A stretch of 64,000 bases of DNA from Bacteroidota bacterium. GTDB taxonomy: Bacteria; Bacteroidota; Ignavibacteria; Ignavibacteriales; Ignavibacteriaceae. Under the pieces are notes generated by a model. The model saw only the letters and a list, made by a program, of their open reading frames with translations. It was not told the DNA's origin and made no database searches. Positions 1 through 9,715 of the stretch are shown here, one piece after another (positions within the stretch are counted from its first letter, which is position 1; each line of letters opens with the position of its first letter). The stretch spans positions 1 through 64,000 of the forward strand of contig JAKAGV010000018.1 in assembly GCA_021815405.1 (NCBI GenBank), in the 5' to 3' direction. The position numbers were made by a program, and so were the translations under genes.

Positions 1-69
1 TCCGACAAATTTTATTTCACTATCTTTGCTCATGTCGTTCTCTTGTTTGTTTTTGTCTACAACAAAATT

Positions 70-130
70 ACGACCTACGGGAGCTACTTATCTGTGGCTC
101 CCTCTTATTTTTTGTCGGTTAGTAGTGTAA
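70..130. repeat. Hairpin-headed dispersed repeat, copy 1
   Basis: The segment opens with a near-perfect inverted repeat (GGGAGCTAC, a 6-nt loop, then GTGGCTCCC) and ends in GGTTAGTAGTGTAA. A second copy with the same layout lies at 37086-37147, next to a transposase remnant. It is probably the terminal part of a mobile element. No coding capacity was recognised here. Confidence 0.5.
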
Positions 131-152
131 AAAAATATTTTAATAATATCTA

Positions 153-482
153 TAATTGTCATTTGTCCATAACTCCCTTTTTAGAATTACCTGCAATTGA
201 AATTTGTCCAAAGCTTGTCTTTTAATTTTTCATTGTGATGGGCATTTGCCAATAGCTTGCTTTTCAATATCGCAAGCAATTGTAATTTAACCAAGACATG
301 TCTTTTTATTTATTCTTGTGCTGGACATTTACCCATGGCTCCCTTTTCATAATTACTTGCAATTGTAATATGCCCAAGGCTCGCCTTTAAAATTTTTCTT
401 GTCATGGGCATTTGCCTTTGAGCGCTTTATAAAATTGACAACAATTGTCATTTGTCCATTGAAAACTTTATAAATTTGATCG
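153..482. repeat. Degenerate tandem repeat, 8 units of 40-42 bp
   Basis: Units start near 153, 194, 236, 277, 319, 360, 402 and 442. Odd and even units differ, which gives a higher-order period of 82-83 bp: the motif CAATTG recurs at 194, 277, 360 and 442. Each unit carries an ATTTG-CC core followed by a CTTTT tract, and alternate units carry GGGCATTTGCC-like small palindromes. There is no open frame through the array. It fills the spacer just downstream of the ROK gene. The units are too degenerate and too close together for a CRISPR. Confidence 0.7.
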
Positions 483-522
483 CTCTGCGCTTTACCCTTT
501 GTTTTGTGCACTTTGTTTTTTT

Positions 523-1722
523 CTATCTCTTAATCGGCAACCGGAAGAAATCCTCAAGTATAAGCGAAGCAGCCCCAACAGCAACTGAATAATGGTGATA
601 TTTGTCTACAATTATATTCAGTGCGTTTTTCGTAATAGATAGAACTCTCATTTCCAAAACTCTGTTAACAGAATCGACAATAACCTCTTCCAATTCGGAA
701 ACAATACCGGTAATAATTAAAGTATCGGGATTTAACAAAGCAACCGCCGGTGCAATTGTGTGTCCGACTATGTTACCGATTTTTGAAAAAGCCAACTTAG
801 CGATTTCATCTCCCTTCTTAGCAGCATCAAGAAGCGTTTCAATGTCTAAAGATTCATGTGCAGAAACATAATTCTTTAGAATGCTTCCTTCAACAAACCT
901 GCTTCTGATAGTAGATAAAATTTCATTTAATGTCGGAAGATGCGGATATAATTCGCCTGCACAATAAGAAGCGCCTCGGTACAACTCACCGTTTACAACA
1001 ATACCGATTCCAAGTCCGCTTACGTTTGTATCTATTTCTACGAGGATAGTAAGATAGTTTTTCCGTTGTCCATTTAAATTTGTTGATGGATTTTCATTTC
1101 CGCCCCATTTTAAACCAACTGCAGCAGCATTTGCGTTATTTTCTACCAGCACTCGGAAAGGCAAACTTTCTAATTTTTCAAGAAGAGAAAAGTTCATTTC
1201 CGGAACTACGCTTGACATAATAACCAGACCGCGCCCGCAATCTACTATTCCGGCAAAGGCAACTCCTAATCCTAAAACTTTTTCTGTTTCTATTTTATTC
1301 TCAAGTATTATATCGCTGACAACCTTGATAATATTTTCTGCAAGTTCATCCGCTGTGTGTCCGGTTTCAATTTTTAAGATCTTCTTTGCTACTATTCCGC
1401 CGCTGAAATCCAAAATCACGGCTGTCATTTCTCCGACTTCAATATCTAATCCGATAGTGTAAGCCGCATCTTTTTTAAGCATCCAGATGTACGGCTTCTT
1501 ACCGCCTTTCTTTGTGGATTCTCCTTTTCCATGAAACGACACAAAAGATTTTGCAGATAATTCTTTAAGAATATTAAAGATTGTTGAAGGGCGCATGCCG
1601 GTTATCTTTACCAGTTCCGAACTCGAAATGACTTCGTGTTCCTGAATTAGCTTAAGCACCAACTGTTCGTTGATGTCCTTAACAACCCCCGCATGAAATG
1701 AAAGTAGTTTTTCCTTAGTCAT
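523..1722 (-). CDS. ROK family transcriptional regulator
   Basis: This 399-residue protein has a winged-helix DNA-binding domain at about residues 12-75 (an Ile-Ser-Ser-Ser-Glu-Leu recognition region) followed by a ROK sugar-kinase-like fold from about residue 85. The phosphate-type segment VENNANAAAVG is present. The usual ROK zinc motif (Cys-x-Cys-Gly-x2-Gly-Cys) after GASYCAGE is not visible, so it may not bind zinc in the usual way. ROK repressors (NagC, XylR, Mlc types) sense free sugars or sugar phosphates. It lies 120 bp downstream of the GH92 gene on the same strand and has its own AT-rich upstream spacer. By position it is the best candidate regulator of the glycan locus; the effector is unknown. 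Confidence 0.85.
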   Translation of the reverse strand: MTKEKLLSFHAGVVKDINEQLVLKLIQEHEVISSSELVKITGMRPSTIFNILKELSAKSFVSFHGKGESTKKGGKKPYIWMLKKDAAYTIGLDIEVGEMTAVILDFSGGIVAKKILKIETGHTADELAENIIKVVSDIILENKIETEKVLGLGVAFAGIVDCGRGLVIMSSVVPEMNFSLLEKLESLPFRVLVENNANAAAVGLKWGGNENPSTNLNGQRKNYLTILVEIDTNVSGLGIGIVVNGELYRGASYCAGELYPHLPTLNEILSTIRSRFVEGSILKNYVSAHESLDIETLLDAAKKGDEIAKLAFSKIGNIVGHTIAPAVALLNPDTLIITGIVSELEEVIVDSVNRVLEMRVLSITKNALNIIVDKYHHYSVAVGAASLILEDFFRLPIKR

Positions 1723-1842
1723 TATTTTTAAATAAATTTCCCGATTTTAGCATTATAAAAATTTTTCGAAATAAATTGAACCAATTATATAAACAAAATA
1801 ACTTCTTAAATAAACTTACTAAATATTTTTTTTATGAAACAA

Positions 1843-4812
1843 TTATTTTACAGAAATTTCATCTACAAACAGCCAGGCTTTGCCGCCTGCTGCAACATGC
1901 CAGGGCGGACAAACTCCGACATTCTTTGCATAAACTTTTACATATCTGGCTTGAATATCATCCAGTTTCTTTTCAAAACCTTTAATACCGTCAGCACTGT
2001 TCTTTTCATCCGGAATGTTTTGTGTCTCATAAACTTTCGTAAAGTTTTTCCCGTCCGTAGAAATATAATAATCTATTTCAGCAGGATAGAATATCCATGA
2101 GCCGGTGTTTTGCAGGAAGGTTGCGTCAATAGAAGAAACTTTTTTAATCTTGCCTAAGTCGATTACTGCATCCAGATCATTTCCCTCATAACCCTGCCAT
2201 GCATCTGTGTGAAAATTCATCGTGCCTTTTATTCCGTCAATCAAACCCAGCGCTCCGCCGCCTGTATAAGACGGACTGTACTTTGTAAGAAGTTTTATAC
2301 TTATTCCATCCGGAATTTTACTGAAATTTGATACAACTACTTTGCTGTATAAACCATTCTTATAACAAACAAATTTAAGAGTAGTAGTTTCCGAAATAGT
2401 AATCGGTTTTTCATAAATATTTTTTTCTTCTATTGGATTTTTTCCGTCAGTCGTAAAATAAATACTGGCATCCTTCTCAACTGAAGCCAGCGAGACGACT
2501 GTTGAATCCTTAAAAACTCTGTCTCCGGTTTTAAGGTAAGGAACCTGGACAAATGGAAAATCAATAAATGATTTTGGTCTTGAGGATAATTCTGATCCCC
2601 ACTTGCTCGGCTTTGAATTCATGTTGAAGGTAAGCTTACCTCCACTTAAAATATCAGAATGCTTAAAAAAAGCATCTTGATAGTTTTTGCCGTTCAAAGT
2701 AGCAGACTGAATATAATAATTCGGATGCTTCGATGAACTCAACAAATTCTTAGCTTCAATTATGAATTTTTTCCCATTGCTTAAGTTTATTGTTACCTTA
2801 TCGAAGAGCGGTGTTCCGATTTCATATTCAGCGATTCCGGGACAAACCGGATAAAATCCCATCGAGCTTAAAACATACCAAGCGGACATTTGCCCGCAGT
2901 CGTCGTTGCCGCATAGTCCATTTGTGCTGTCGGTATACAAAGTAGTTACAATTTGATGAACTCTATCTTGAGTCTTCCACGGTTCGCCGGCATAATCATA
3001 AAGATAAGCCATGTGGTGGCTTGGCTCATCGCCTTGCGCATACTGTCCAATCATTCCCGTAATATCAGCTTGAATTCTTCCGGTGGTTTGGGAATTTGCG
3101 TTAAACATTTCATCCAGCATTGAATCAAACTTTGCCGCGCTGCCCATAAGTTTTATCAATCCATCAACATCCTGAGGAACAAAGAAGCTGTACTGCCAAG
3201 CATTCGCTTCGGTATAATTACCGCTTACTGAATACGGGTCGAAGGGCTCAACCCACTTGCCATTCTTCTTTGCACGCATCAATAAAGTAGAAGGGTCAAA
3301 TACGTTTGAGTAAAATTTCGCCCTGTCGATAAAATATTTATAATCTTTCTCCTTGCCCAATGCCTTTGCCATTTTTGCAATACACCAGTCATCATAAGAA
3401 TATTCAAGAGTCTTTGAAACACTTTCATTCTCAAGATCCGCAGGTATGTATCCCATCTCTCTATAATATTTTAAACCGTTATCATCCTGCATGGCGCTCT
3501 TCTTCATTGCTTCAAACGCTTCTTCAACATTAAAATCTCTAATGCCTTTGAAGTATGCGTCAGTTATAACGGGAATTGAGTGGTAACCGATCATCGTCCC
3601 GGTTTCATTTGATGCAAGCTCCCAGACCGGCAGCAGTCCGCTCTCTTTATATTTTTCAATTAAAGAACGAACCATGTCCAAATCTTTCTTTGGTTCGATG
3701 ATAGTATAAAGCGGCTGCTCTGCGCGGAATGTATCCCACAACGAAAAGACAGTGTACATATCATGATTTTTCATCGTATGAATCTTTCCATCCATTCCGA
3801 AATATCTTCCATCAACATCTGAAAAAATATTGGGGGCAATCAAAGCATGGTAAAGTGCAGTGTAGAAAGTAATTTTATCATCTTTATTCTTTGTTTCCAC
3901 AATAACCGAAGATAATGCTTTGTTCCAGGCTGCGTCTGCTTGAATTTCTATTTGATTAAAATTCCATCCCGGAATTTCGGATTCAAGATTTTTCTTTGCG
4001 CCCTCAATACTGACGGATGAGATTCCGATTTTAATTAGAACTTTTTCACCTGCAGTGGTACTGTATCTTACAAAGGCTCTTAAGTCTGTACCAGTTGCAA
4101 AAGATTTTCCAGTTACAGTTTCGCTGTCATTAGCAATGCCGAATGACTTAAATGGTTTTGAAAACTCGGCATAGAAATAAACGCAGCGTTTTTTTGCCCA
4201 GCCCGTAGTTTGCCTGTACCCCTCAATAATTTTGTTGCCGATAATTTTTATTTCTGCACCGGTAGTTTTATTTTGAATCCCATGGTTGAGGTCGATAATG
4301 ATGTTTGCTTCATTTGTTTTTGGAAAAGTATATCTGTGAAAGCCCGCTCTTAATGTGGCGGTTAATTCAGCCTTGATATTATAATCGCTTAACAAAACCG
4401 AATAATATCCAGGTCTGGCAATTTCATTTTTATGGCTAAATCTGGAACGGTAACCAAAACCCGGCTTATCGATAGAACCTGGTACCGTTTTTACTTCACC
4501 GGTCGTAGGCATGAATAATATATCGCCATAGTCTCCAATACCTGTTCCACTAAGATGTGTGTGGCTGAAGCCCAAAATGCTGCTATCAGCATAATTGTAG
4601 CCAGAACACCAATCCCAGCCTTCAGTTCTGGTATCGGGACTAACTTGAATCATCCCATGCGGAAGAGTCGCGCCAGGGAATGTATGTCCATGCCCGCCGG
4701 TCCCAATAAAAGGGTTAACAAAATCTGTCAGCTTGTTTTGAGCTGAAGTATTATTATTGAATAGAATTACTGTCCAAAGAAAAATAAGACTTAGATATAA
4801 TAATCTTTTCAT
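1843..4812 (-). CDS. GH92 alpha-mannosidase with chitobiase-type and F5/8C-like C-terminal domains
   Basis: A signal peptide covers about residues 1-25. The GH92 N-terminal signature GTGGHGHTFPGATLPHG follows. Further family hallmarks are HHMAYLYDYAGEP near residue 597 and GNDDCGQMSAWY near 630; the paired Asp of the latter belongs to the calcium-dependent active site. After the catalytic part come a chitobiase-like beta domain (about 745-825) and an F5/8C-like carbohydrate-binding domain (about 845-989). The same two-domain tail recurs in the GH20 enzyme and in one GH29 enzyme of this locus. GH92 enzymes remove alpha-mannose from N-glycans and mannans; the linkage cannot be told here. It is exported, probably to the periplasm or surface, and lies 11 bp downstream of the esterase gene in one operon. 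Confidence 0.93.
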   Translation of the reverse strand: MKRLLYLSLIFLWTVILFNNNTSAQNKLTDFVNPFIGTGGHGHTFPGATLPHGMIQVSPDTRTEGWDWCSGYNYADSSILGFSHTHLSGTGIGDYGDILFMPTTGEVKTVPGSIDKPGFGYRSRFSHKNEIARPGYYSVLLSDYNIKAELTATLRAGFHRYTFPKTNEANIIIDLNHGIQNKTTGAEIKIIGNKIIEGYRQTTGWAKKRCVYFYAEFSKPFKSFGIANDSETVTGKSFATGTDLRAFVRYSTTAGEKVLIKIGISSVSIEGAKKNLESEIPGWNFNQIEIQADAAWNKALSSVIVETKNKDDKITFYTALYHALIAPNIFSDVDGRYFGMDGKIHTMKNHDMYTVFSLWDTFRAEQPLYTIIEPKKDLDMVRSLIEKYKESGLLPVWELASNETGTMIGYHSIPVITDAYFKGIRDFNVEEAFEAMKKSAMQDDNGLKYYREMGYIPADLENESVSKTLEYSYDDWCIAKMAKALGKEKDYKYFIDRAKFYSNVFDPSTLLMRAKKNGKWVEPFDPYSVSGNYTEANAWQYSFFVPQDVDGLIKLMGSAAKFDSMLDEMFNANSQTTGRIQADITGMIGQYAQGDEPSHHMAYLYDYAGEPWKTQDRVHQIVTTLYTDSTNGLCGNDDCGQMSAWYVLSSMGFYPVCPGIAEYEIGTPLFDKVTINLSNGKKFIIEAKNLLSSSKHPNYYIQSATLNGKNYQDAFFKHSDILSGGKLTFNMNSKPSKWGSELSSRPKSFIDFPFVQVPYLKTGDRVFKDSTVVSLASVEKDASIYFTTDGKNPIEEKNIYEKPITISETTTLKFVCYKNGLYSKVVVSNFSKIPDGISIKLLTKYSPSYTGGGALGLIDGIKGTMNFHTDAWQGYEGNDLDAVIDLGKIKKVSSIDATFLQNTGSWIFYPAEIDYYISTDGKNFTKVYETQNIPDEKNSADGIKGFEKKLDDIQARYVKVYAKNVGVCPPWHVAAGGKAWLFVDEISVK

Positions 4813-4823
4813 AAATGCCTTTA

Positions 4824-7349
4824 TTATTTAACAAATTCTCCTTTATCCATACTCCAATCATTGCCAAAATAACCTGCAAGTTTTACACCGGCACTGTCCG
4901 ATTTCAAAACATCGGAATTATAGATAACAACATCCGGAAAACTTTCATACTGGTTAAAGTAAGGAGCTAGGTTTGCCATTTCCATTCCTTTCAGTCCGGT
5001 ACCTGCTATCACTCCAACGCTTGCTACTTTACTGTCGCTTCTTGGACGTATCATAAAGCAGGCAAAATCATCTCCTTTATATTCTTTACCGTCGGCTGTA
5101 ATTTTTCCTTCGTCAACTTGAATCGGAGAATTTTTCAGAAGCTTATCCCATGCTGAATTTGTTTTTGAATTACCGAAAAGAATAACGCTTCTGTCTTTGT
5201 ATTTCTCAAGACTGAATTCATTATCGGGTATAATTTCAATTGCAGCGTTTCCTTGATACCAAATTTTCTCGGCGTCGGTTCTTACCTTATCCAGCGCCCA
5301 ATCGTTTTCAGCTTTGTTTCCGTGAGTTCCATAGACAAATAAAACATCATGATTAAATGCTTCTCTAAAGTTACCGCAGCGTCCGGGATACTTATCATTC
5401 ATTCTTATCCCGTTTATTAATTTCCATTTCCCATCAATTAGTTTCAAAAATATTTTTCCATCCGCCGGAACGTTTTCATCCGGTACAAATTGCCCGTCCA
5501 TAATAACCATAACAGACTTGCCCGGCGGCAGCATCGACGCATCAATAGAAAGTGTTTCAATGTTGCTTGTAGTTCCTAAGAATTCCCGTTTGCCTGGTTC
5601 GAGAGTAATTTTTATATGGCTTAACTTCTGCTGTTCTTTCTGGTTTAAAATTTCCACCCAATAATCTTTAGAGGAGATAGCCGGATTAGCAGTTACAAAA
5701 TCAATATTATCCACCATATTGTTTGAAGCAACGGCATGGTGAGCGAAGAAATCAAAAAGCGGCGCCCAATCTACACAATCTGCACCAGGCTCATCGGAGA
5801 CATCCCACCAGTGGCTCGCACCAGGTTCAACATAATAAATAAAATCTTTATGAAATGTAGATAAGACTTTTACCATAGACTCAGCCTGTTCTGGCGGTAC
5901 GTTGTCATCCAAAGCACCTTGAATAATATAAATTCCATCAGGCTTTAAATTAGTTGCAAATGCATAAGTGTCGCTTTGTTTCAATGAACGTGTGAGCATC
6001 CTTGTTACAGCATTAGAATCTTTCAATGAGCTTATCCTGTATGACCAGTAGCTGATCCAACCTGCGCTCGGACCAATTGCGCCAAACAAATCCGGATAAT
6101 TAATTCCAAGATGCCATACTCCATGTCCGCCCATTGAATGCCCGGTTAAATAAACACGGCTTTTATCAACATTAAATTCTTTCTTTGCTATGTTCAAAAC
6201 TTCAAGTGCATCTTGTCTTCCCCAGTTTTCCCAGTCATATCCGTAAGGACGGCGATTAGTTGGACAAACAATGTATCCCCAATCTTTATGGTAATATGCA
6301 TTAGCCTGGTTAATTGCCTCAACGCCGGCGCCGTGCAAACTTAAAAATAAAGCTGGCTTTGATTTTAAATTTATCGGCGGATTAACAGCATAGTATTGAA
6401 CGCTTCCGTCTAATCCGCTGATAAATGTTTCTCTATAATTTTCTCCGACTTTTAATACGTTCAAATTAATTGAAGAAGAAGATAAAACTTCTTCACTATT
6501 ACCAGATGATTCATTTCCTATCTTAGAGTTCGACTTCCTAACCAGTTCGATATTCAACTTTACAGTACCAGCATTAGGCTGCGCTGGAAGATTTATGCGG
6601 AAAGCAACTTTGTAAATTGAAAGTGGAAGAATTTCATTAACAGGATAATAAACCGGCGCGGAATCTCCCGACCATGTTTTTACAAATAATCCTTTGTAAT
6701 AATTTTCAGTCGCATTAATGAACGGAACTGCGCCATAAGTGTCGGCTGCTTTATTAATAATTAGATCCGGAATTGTTAAATCTTTATTATCAATTAATAA
6801 TCCATGCTCTCCGGTATGAAGAATCGCCTTGAAATATCCTCTTCTAACCAGAAAAAGAAAATCATTATCACCTTTATGCAGCTTTACCGGAATCAAGGAA
6901 TAATCGAACCTTGGTCCCCAGCTATCAAAGTTATCCTGGTCGCGATACACATTGCCTGAGCGCTCAATTCCATTTATGTAACATTTACTGTCTCCCATTC
7001 CTTCAAGAAGAGCGATCTGGTCTTTATCCGATTTGTAATTAAAATAGACGTATGAATTATAAAGTGAATCATGCCTAATCCATCCGGTCGAATCGGTTTC
7101 GATTTTTTCCCACGACCCGATAACCTTGCCGCCGGATTCCACTTTTTCGTTTTCCGATGGAGCTTTCCATTTGCCAGTCACAACAGAAGCTGTTATAGCA
7201 TCGGGCGAAATTATACTGCCTCCTTCATGATGGTGCAGGCGAATAACCAAGCCGTCTTTGAAAACTACAGAGTCTTTTGTCTGACTTCTTACTTCAAAGG
7301 AAAAAATTAAAAGAATTAGGAATGCAAAAAACAGTCGCACTTTAAACAT
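4824..7349 (-). CDS. Secreted prolyl-oligopeptidase/esterase-like alpha/beta-hydrolase
   Basis: The start was set at 7349, where GGAGAA precedes ATG and a clear signal peptide (FKVRLFFAFLILLIFSF) begins; the longer frame to 7418 would overlap the upstream gene. About 330 residues of beta-rich N-terminal region lead into an alpha/beta-hydrolase fold: oxyanion segment LHGAG near residue 335, nucleophile elbow GHSMGGHG near 402, an acidic GALDDNVP near 475 and His in GASHWWD near 510. A further C-terminal domain of about 270 residues follows. The triad looks intact. Substrate could be an acyl or acetyl ester on the target glycan, or a peptide; the glycosidase context favours an ester. It sits 13 bp after the symporter gene. 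Confidence 0.8.
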   Translation of the reverse strand: MFKVRLFFAFLILLIFSFEVRSQTKDSVVFKDGLVIRLHHHEGGSIISPDAITASVVTGKWKAPSENEKVESGGKVIGSWEKIETDSTGWIRHDSLYNSYVYFNYKSDKDQIALLEGMGDSKCYINGIERSGNVYRDQDNFDSWGPRFDYSLIPVKLHKGDNDFLFLVRRGYFKAILHTGEHGLLIDNKDLTIPDLIINKAADTYGAVPFINATENYYKGLFVKTWSGDSAPVYYPVNEILPLSIYKVAFRINLPAQPNAGTVKLNIELVRKSNSKIGNESSGNSEEVLSSSSINLNVLKVGENYRETFISGLDGSVQYYAVNPPINLKSKPALFLSLHGAGVEAINQANAYYHKDWGYIVCPTNRRPYGYDWENWGRQDALEVLNIAKKEFNVDKSRVYLTGHSMGGHGVWHLGINYPDLFGAIGPSAGWISYWSYRISSLKDSNAVTRMLTRSLKQSDTYAFATNLKPDGIYIIQGALDDNVPPEQAESMVKVLSTFHKDFIYYVEPGASHWWDVSDEPGADCVDWAPLFDFFAHHAVASNNMVDNIDFVTANPAISSKDYWVEILNQKEQQKLSHIKITLEPGKREFLGTTSNIETLSIDASMLPPGKSVMVIMDGQFVPDENVPADGKIFLKLIDGKWKLINGIRMNDKYPGRCGNFREAFNHDVLFVYGTHGNKAENDWALDKVRTDAEKIWYQGNAAIEIIPDNEFSLEKYKDRSVILFGNSKTNSAWDKLLKNSPIQVDEGKITADGKEYKGDDFACFMIRPRSDSKVASVGVIAGTGLKGMEMANLAPYFNQYESFPDVVIYNSDVLKSDSAGVKLAGYFGNDWSMDKGEFVK

Positions 7350-7362
7350 ATTGTTCTCCGGA

Positions 7363-9336
7363 TTAAGAATTTGATTGTGATAAAACTTCTTGCTGTGTCT
7401 CTTTCTCGCTTGCCTCATGCCTTACGGTACCGTCATCTCTGTGGTCGCGTACGGAGGTCTTAAGTCTCTGAAGCATGTCTTTGAAATCTCTAATACCGCC
7501 AACGGTAAACCAGATTATTATTATTGTTGATGCAATGAGAGAAATGATTACATAGTTTTTCCAGAAAGTCATCCACGAAGAATCGGGGACATTTCCGGCA
7601 AGGTTAAAAATTGTTCCGATAAGAAAAACCACTACCCAGGCGAAAGTCCAACCATAGGCGATGATGTAAATAATCTTATCTCCTTTGGTAAATTCTTTTC
7701 CCATCCCAAGCATCTTCCATCCTTTAAGAGGAACATCATTGACAATTATATTCTCTTCTTTGATTTCGTATTTTCCACGATGCAGCATCTTATCCATGTC
7801 GAAATCCTGTTTCTTACCAAGCAATGAAACAAGAATATAAACCAGGGTAGACATTCCCATTGCTATGCCCCAAAAGTTCTGTCCGTTAATCGGAAAGTTC
7901 GGATAGATTTGTTCGAGAATAATTCCCGTTACCGCAACTACCGAACCAACAATCAAAGCGCTCCAAGCGGCGGCGGTTGTTCCTTTCTTCCAATACAAAC
8001 CACCGATAATTACGGCTCCGGAACCTCCGACAAAGATTGCTGCGGTTATTGCAAAGTAAAGGAAAATATAATCCGTCAACGGAAAGAAAAGACTGAATAG
8101 AAAAATAAAAATACAGACGCCAAAAATTGAAAGTCTTAGAACTTTAAGATGTTGTTTAGGTTCAAACGGCTTTTTCCTAAAAGGCATTATTACATCTTGA
8201 ATAAAAATACTTCCCCAGGAATGCATGTAAGAGTTGTGTGTTCCAATGGTTGCCATAAGCATAACGGCTAAAAAAGCTCCGGTAACACCAACCGGCAAAA
8301 CATGAGTAAGCACCAGCGGAATCCTTAACTGACTTTGAGTTTCACTGCTTGTAATGGAATGCAATACTGCATTAACGCTGTTAGCTACATTTGCAAAGGC
8401 ATTGTTATGTAGAATTGCGTAAGCTACAACAGGAACAAATACAAGGAAGAGCCACTTAGGAATATCTCGAAGGTTTCCAAGAACTTCACCCATCTTTGCC
8501 TCGTGTGCACTCTTTGCAGAAGAATTAAATCCCGAAGTTCCCTGCCAGGATAATTTAACATAAACTACTCCGATGACATTTATTACAAAGTACCAGAAAT
8601 TAAAATCCGGAACCTTACTGGTATGAAACGGATTTATTAACGAAGCGTCTTTGGGGGCTGTAATTACACCTTGAAAAAGCTGACTCCAATTAATAAAGAA
8701 TAAACAGATAATAATGATTATAAGAAAAGTTAAATTCGAAAATACTCCCTGAAAAAATTCTGTAATGATAACGGCAATTTGTCCGCCGGTGAATACAAAG
8801 TAAAGTGCGACTAAAAGGAATGAAGCCATAACAACCGGAAAAGTTGAAATGGTTATTCCGAGAAATTTGAAGTAGAGCGGGAAGCCGCAAAAGTAAATTA
8901 TAAAATGCGCGCTAACGCTCGGAAATATTCCAAAGTTCAAAAGACCGGATACGAAAGCAAGGATGCCGGCAAATATTCTAAACTTCCTGCTGTAACGCAT
9001 CTCAAGAAATTGTGCTATCGTAAGTGCTCGAGTCTGCCTAAACCTGTAAATTACCCAGCCGGAGACAGTCATTATAACAAGGACGACCGACATAAGAAAT
9101 TCCCACCAGCGGAGATTAAAACCGGCAACGTAATTCACTTCCCATTGACCGACTATTGTAATCGCTCCGATGAATGCCATACCTTGCGATACGGTAATCA
9201 TATATCTTCCTGCGGTTCTTCCTGCCGAAAGAAAGTCGACAACACTAAGAACAAATTTTTTGCTTAAACGAACTGCAAAGAAGAGACCGGTTAAACAAAT
9301 GACAACAACTGCCCAGTCAATTAGAGTTAAATTCAT
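7363..9336 (-). CDS. Sodium:solute symporter (SSS family)
   Basis: The protein has 657 residues and many hydrophobic helices. Its N-terminus (IDWAVVVICLTGLFFAVRLS, then a DFLSAGRTAGR loop) and the WQGTSGFNSSAKSAHEAKMG segment are typical of SSS transporters of the SGLT/VPDS type. A hydrophilic stretch of about 80 residues lies between the last-but-one helices, and the C-terminus is charged. It is first in the minus-strand operon with the hydrolase and GH92, so the likely cargo is a sugar released by the locus. L-fucose is attractive, because the complete fucose pathway lies 11 kb away and no other transporter is present, but this is inference. Confidence 0.85.
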   Translation of the reverse strand: MNLTLIDWAVVVICLTGLFFAVRLSKKFVLSVVDFLSAGRTAGRYMITVSQGMAFIGAITIVGQWEVNYVAGFNLRWWEFLMSVVLVIMTVSGWVIYRFRQTRALTIAQFLEMRYSRKFRIFAGILAFVSGLLNFGIFPSVSAHFIIYFCGFPLYFKFLGITISTFPVVMASFLLVALYFVFTGGQIAVIITEFFQGVFSNLTFLIIIIICLFFINWSQLFQGVITAPKDASLINPFHTSKVPDFNFWYFVINVIGVVYVKLSWQGTSGFNSSAKSAHEAKMGEVLGNLRDIPKWLFLVFVPVVAYAILHNNAFANVANSVNAVLHSITSSETQSQLRIPLVLTHVLPVGVTGAFLAVMLMATIGTHNSYMHSWGSIFIQDVIMPFRKKPFEPKQHLKVLRLSIFGVCIFIFLFSLFFPLTDYIFLYFAITAAIFVGGSGAVIIGGLYWKKGTTAAAWSALIVGSVVAVTGIILEQIYPNFPINGQNFWGIAMGMSTLVYILVSLLGKKQDFDMDKMLHRGKYEIKEENIIVNDVPLKGWKMLGMGKEFTKGDKIIYIIAYGWTFAWVVVFLIGTIFNLAGNVPDSSWMTFWKNYVIISLIASTIIIIWFTVGGIRDFKDMLQRLKTSVRDHRDDGTVRHEASEKETQQEVLSQSNS

Positions 9337-9715
9337 GCTCAGCCTTCAAGAATTTAGTAAATGTTCTAAAACAATTTTGCTAATTTAATATTCAATTAAT
9401 TGGAAACTAATTTTTATCAGGAAATTTTCTATTTCAATGGAAATGAATTATGGATTGAAAAATTCCTTGGTCAAAAATTTATCTTATTGCATTTCGTTTT
9501 TCTTTTATAAAAATAAACGAATTCACACTGAGGCAAAAAATAGCTAAAATTTTTACAAAACCAAAAATATTTTTGCTTTATCTTAATAAAAATATTCCAT
9601 ACCTTTGCAAAAAATATTCTGATTATTTTATTAAAAAATATACGAATTGAGTTTTAGTTCATATTCTGTAATTTATGAATTGCAGATTTTCAACAAATTT
9701 TAGGAAGTTTGATGC
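9337..9715. other. Divergent intergenic region between symporter and GH20 operons
   Basis: This AT-rich 379-bp spacer must hold the promoters of both divergent glycan operons. Four copies of AAAAATAT followed by T or A occur on the right side (see 9562-9642). On the left side, AAGG lies shortly before the symporter start. No open frame of note and no structured RNA was recognised. Confidence 0.6.
9562..9642 (+). promoter_or_regulatory. Candidate promoter/operator region of the GH20-GH29 operon
   Basis: TACCTTTG at 9600-9607 fits the Bacteroidota -7 consensus TA-n2-TTTG; a TTTTG lies upstream at 9571-9575, with wider than usual spacing. The palindrome CAAAAATATTTTTG at 9562-9575 overlaps that upstream element. 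Further AAAAATAT-type sites start at 9588, 9610 and 9634, spaced 22-25 bp. They could be operator half-sites or simple AT-richness. The predicted leader is about 100 nt, with AGGAAG before the ATG at 9716. Confidence 0.35.

Noticed and set aside
43-225. 60-residue open frame at the window start
   Set aside because: It runs through the hairpin repeat and the start of the tandem repeat, with no ribosome-binding site and no protein-like composition.
153-482. Possible CRISPR array
   Set aside because: Units are directly adjacent, degenerate over their whole length and lack constant repeats with unique spacers; no cas gene is present.
7350-7418. Longer N-terminus of the alpha/beta-hydrolase (start at 7418)
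   Set aside because: It would place a charged extension before a clear signal peptide and overlap the symporter gene; a better ribosome-binding site precedes 7349.
8905-9267. 120-residue plus-strand open frame inside the symporter gene
   Set aside because: It is antisense to a well-supported membrane protein gene, and its Lys/Cys/Tyr-rich composition fits a shadow frame.
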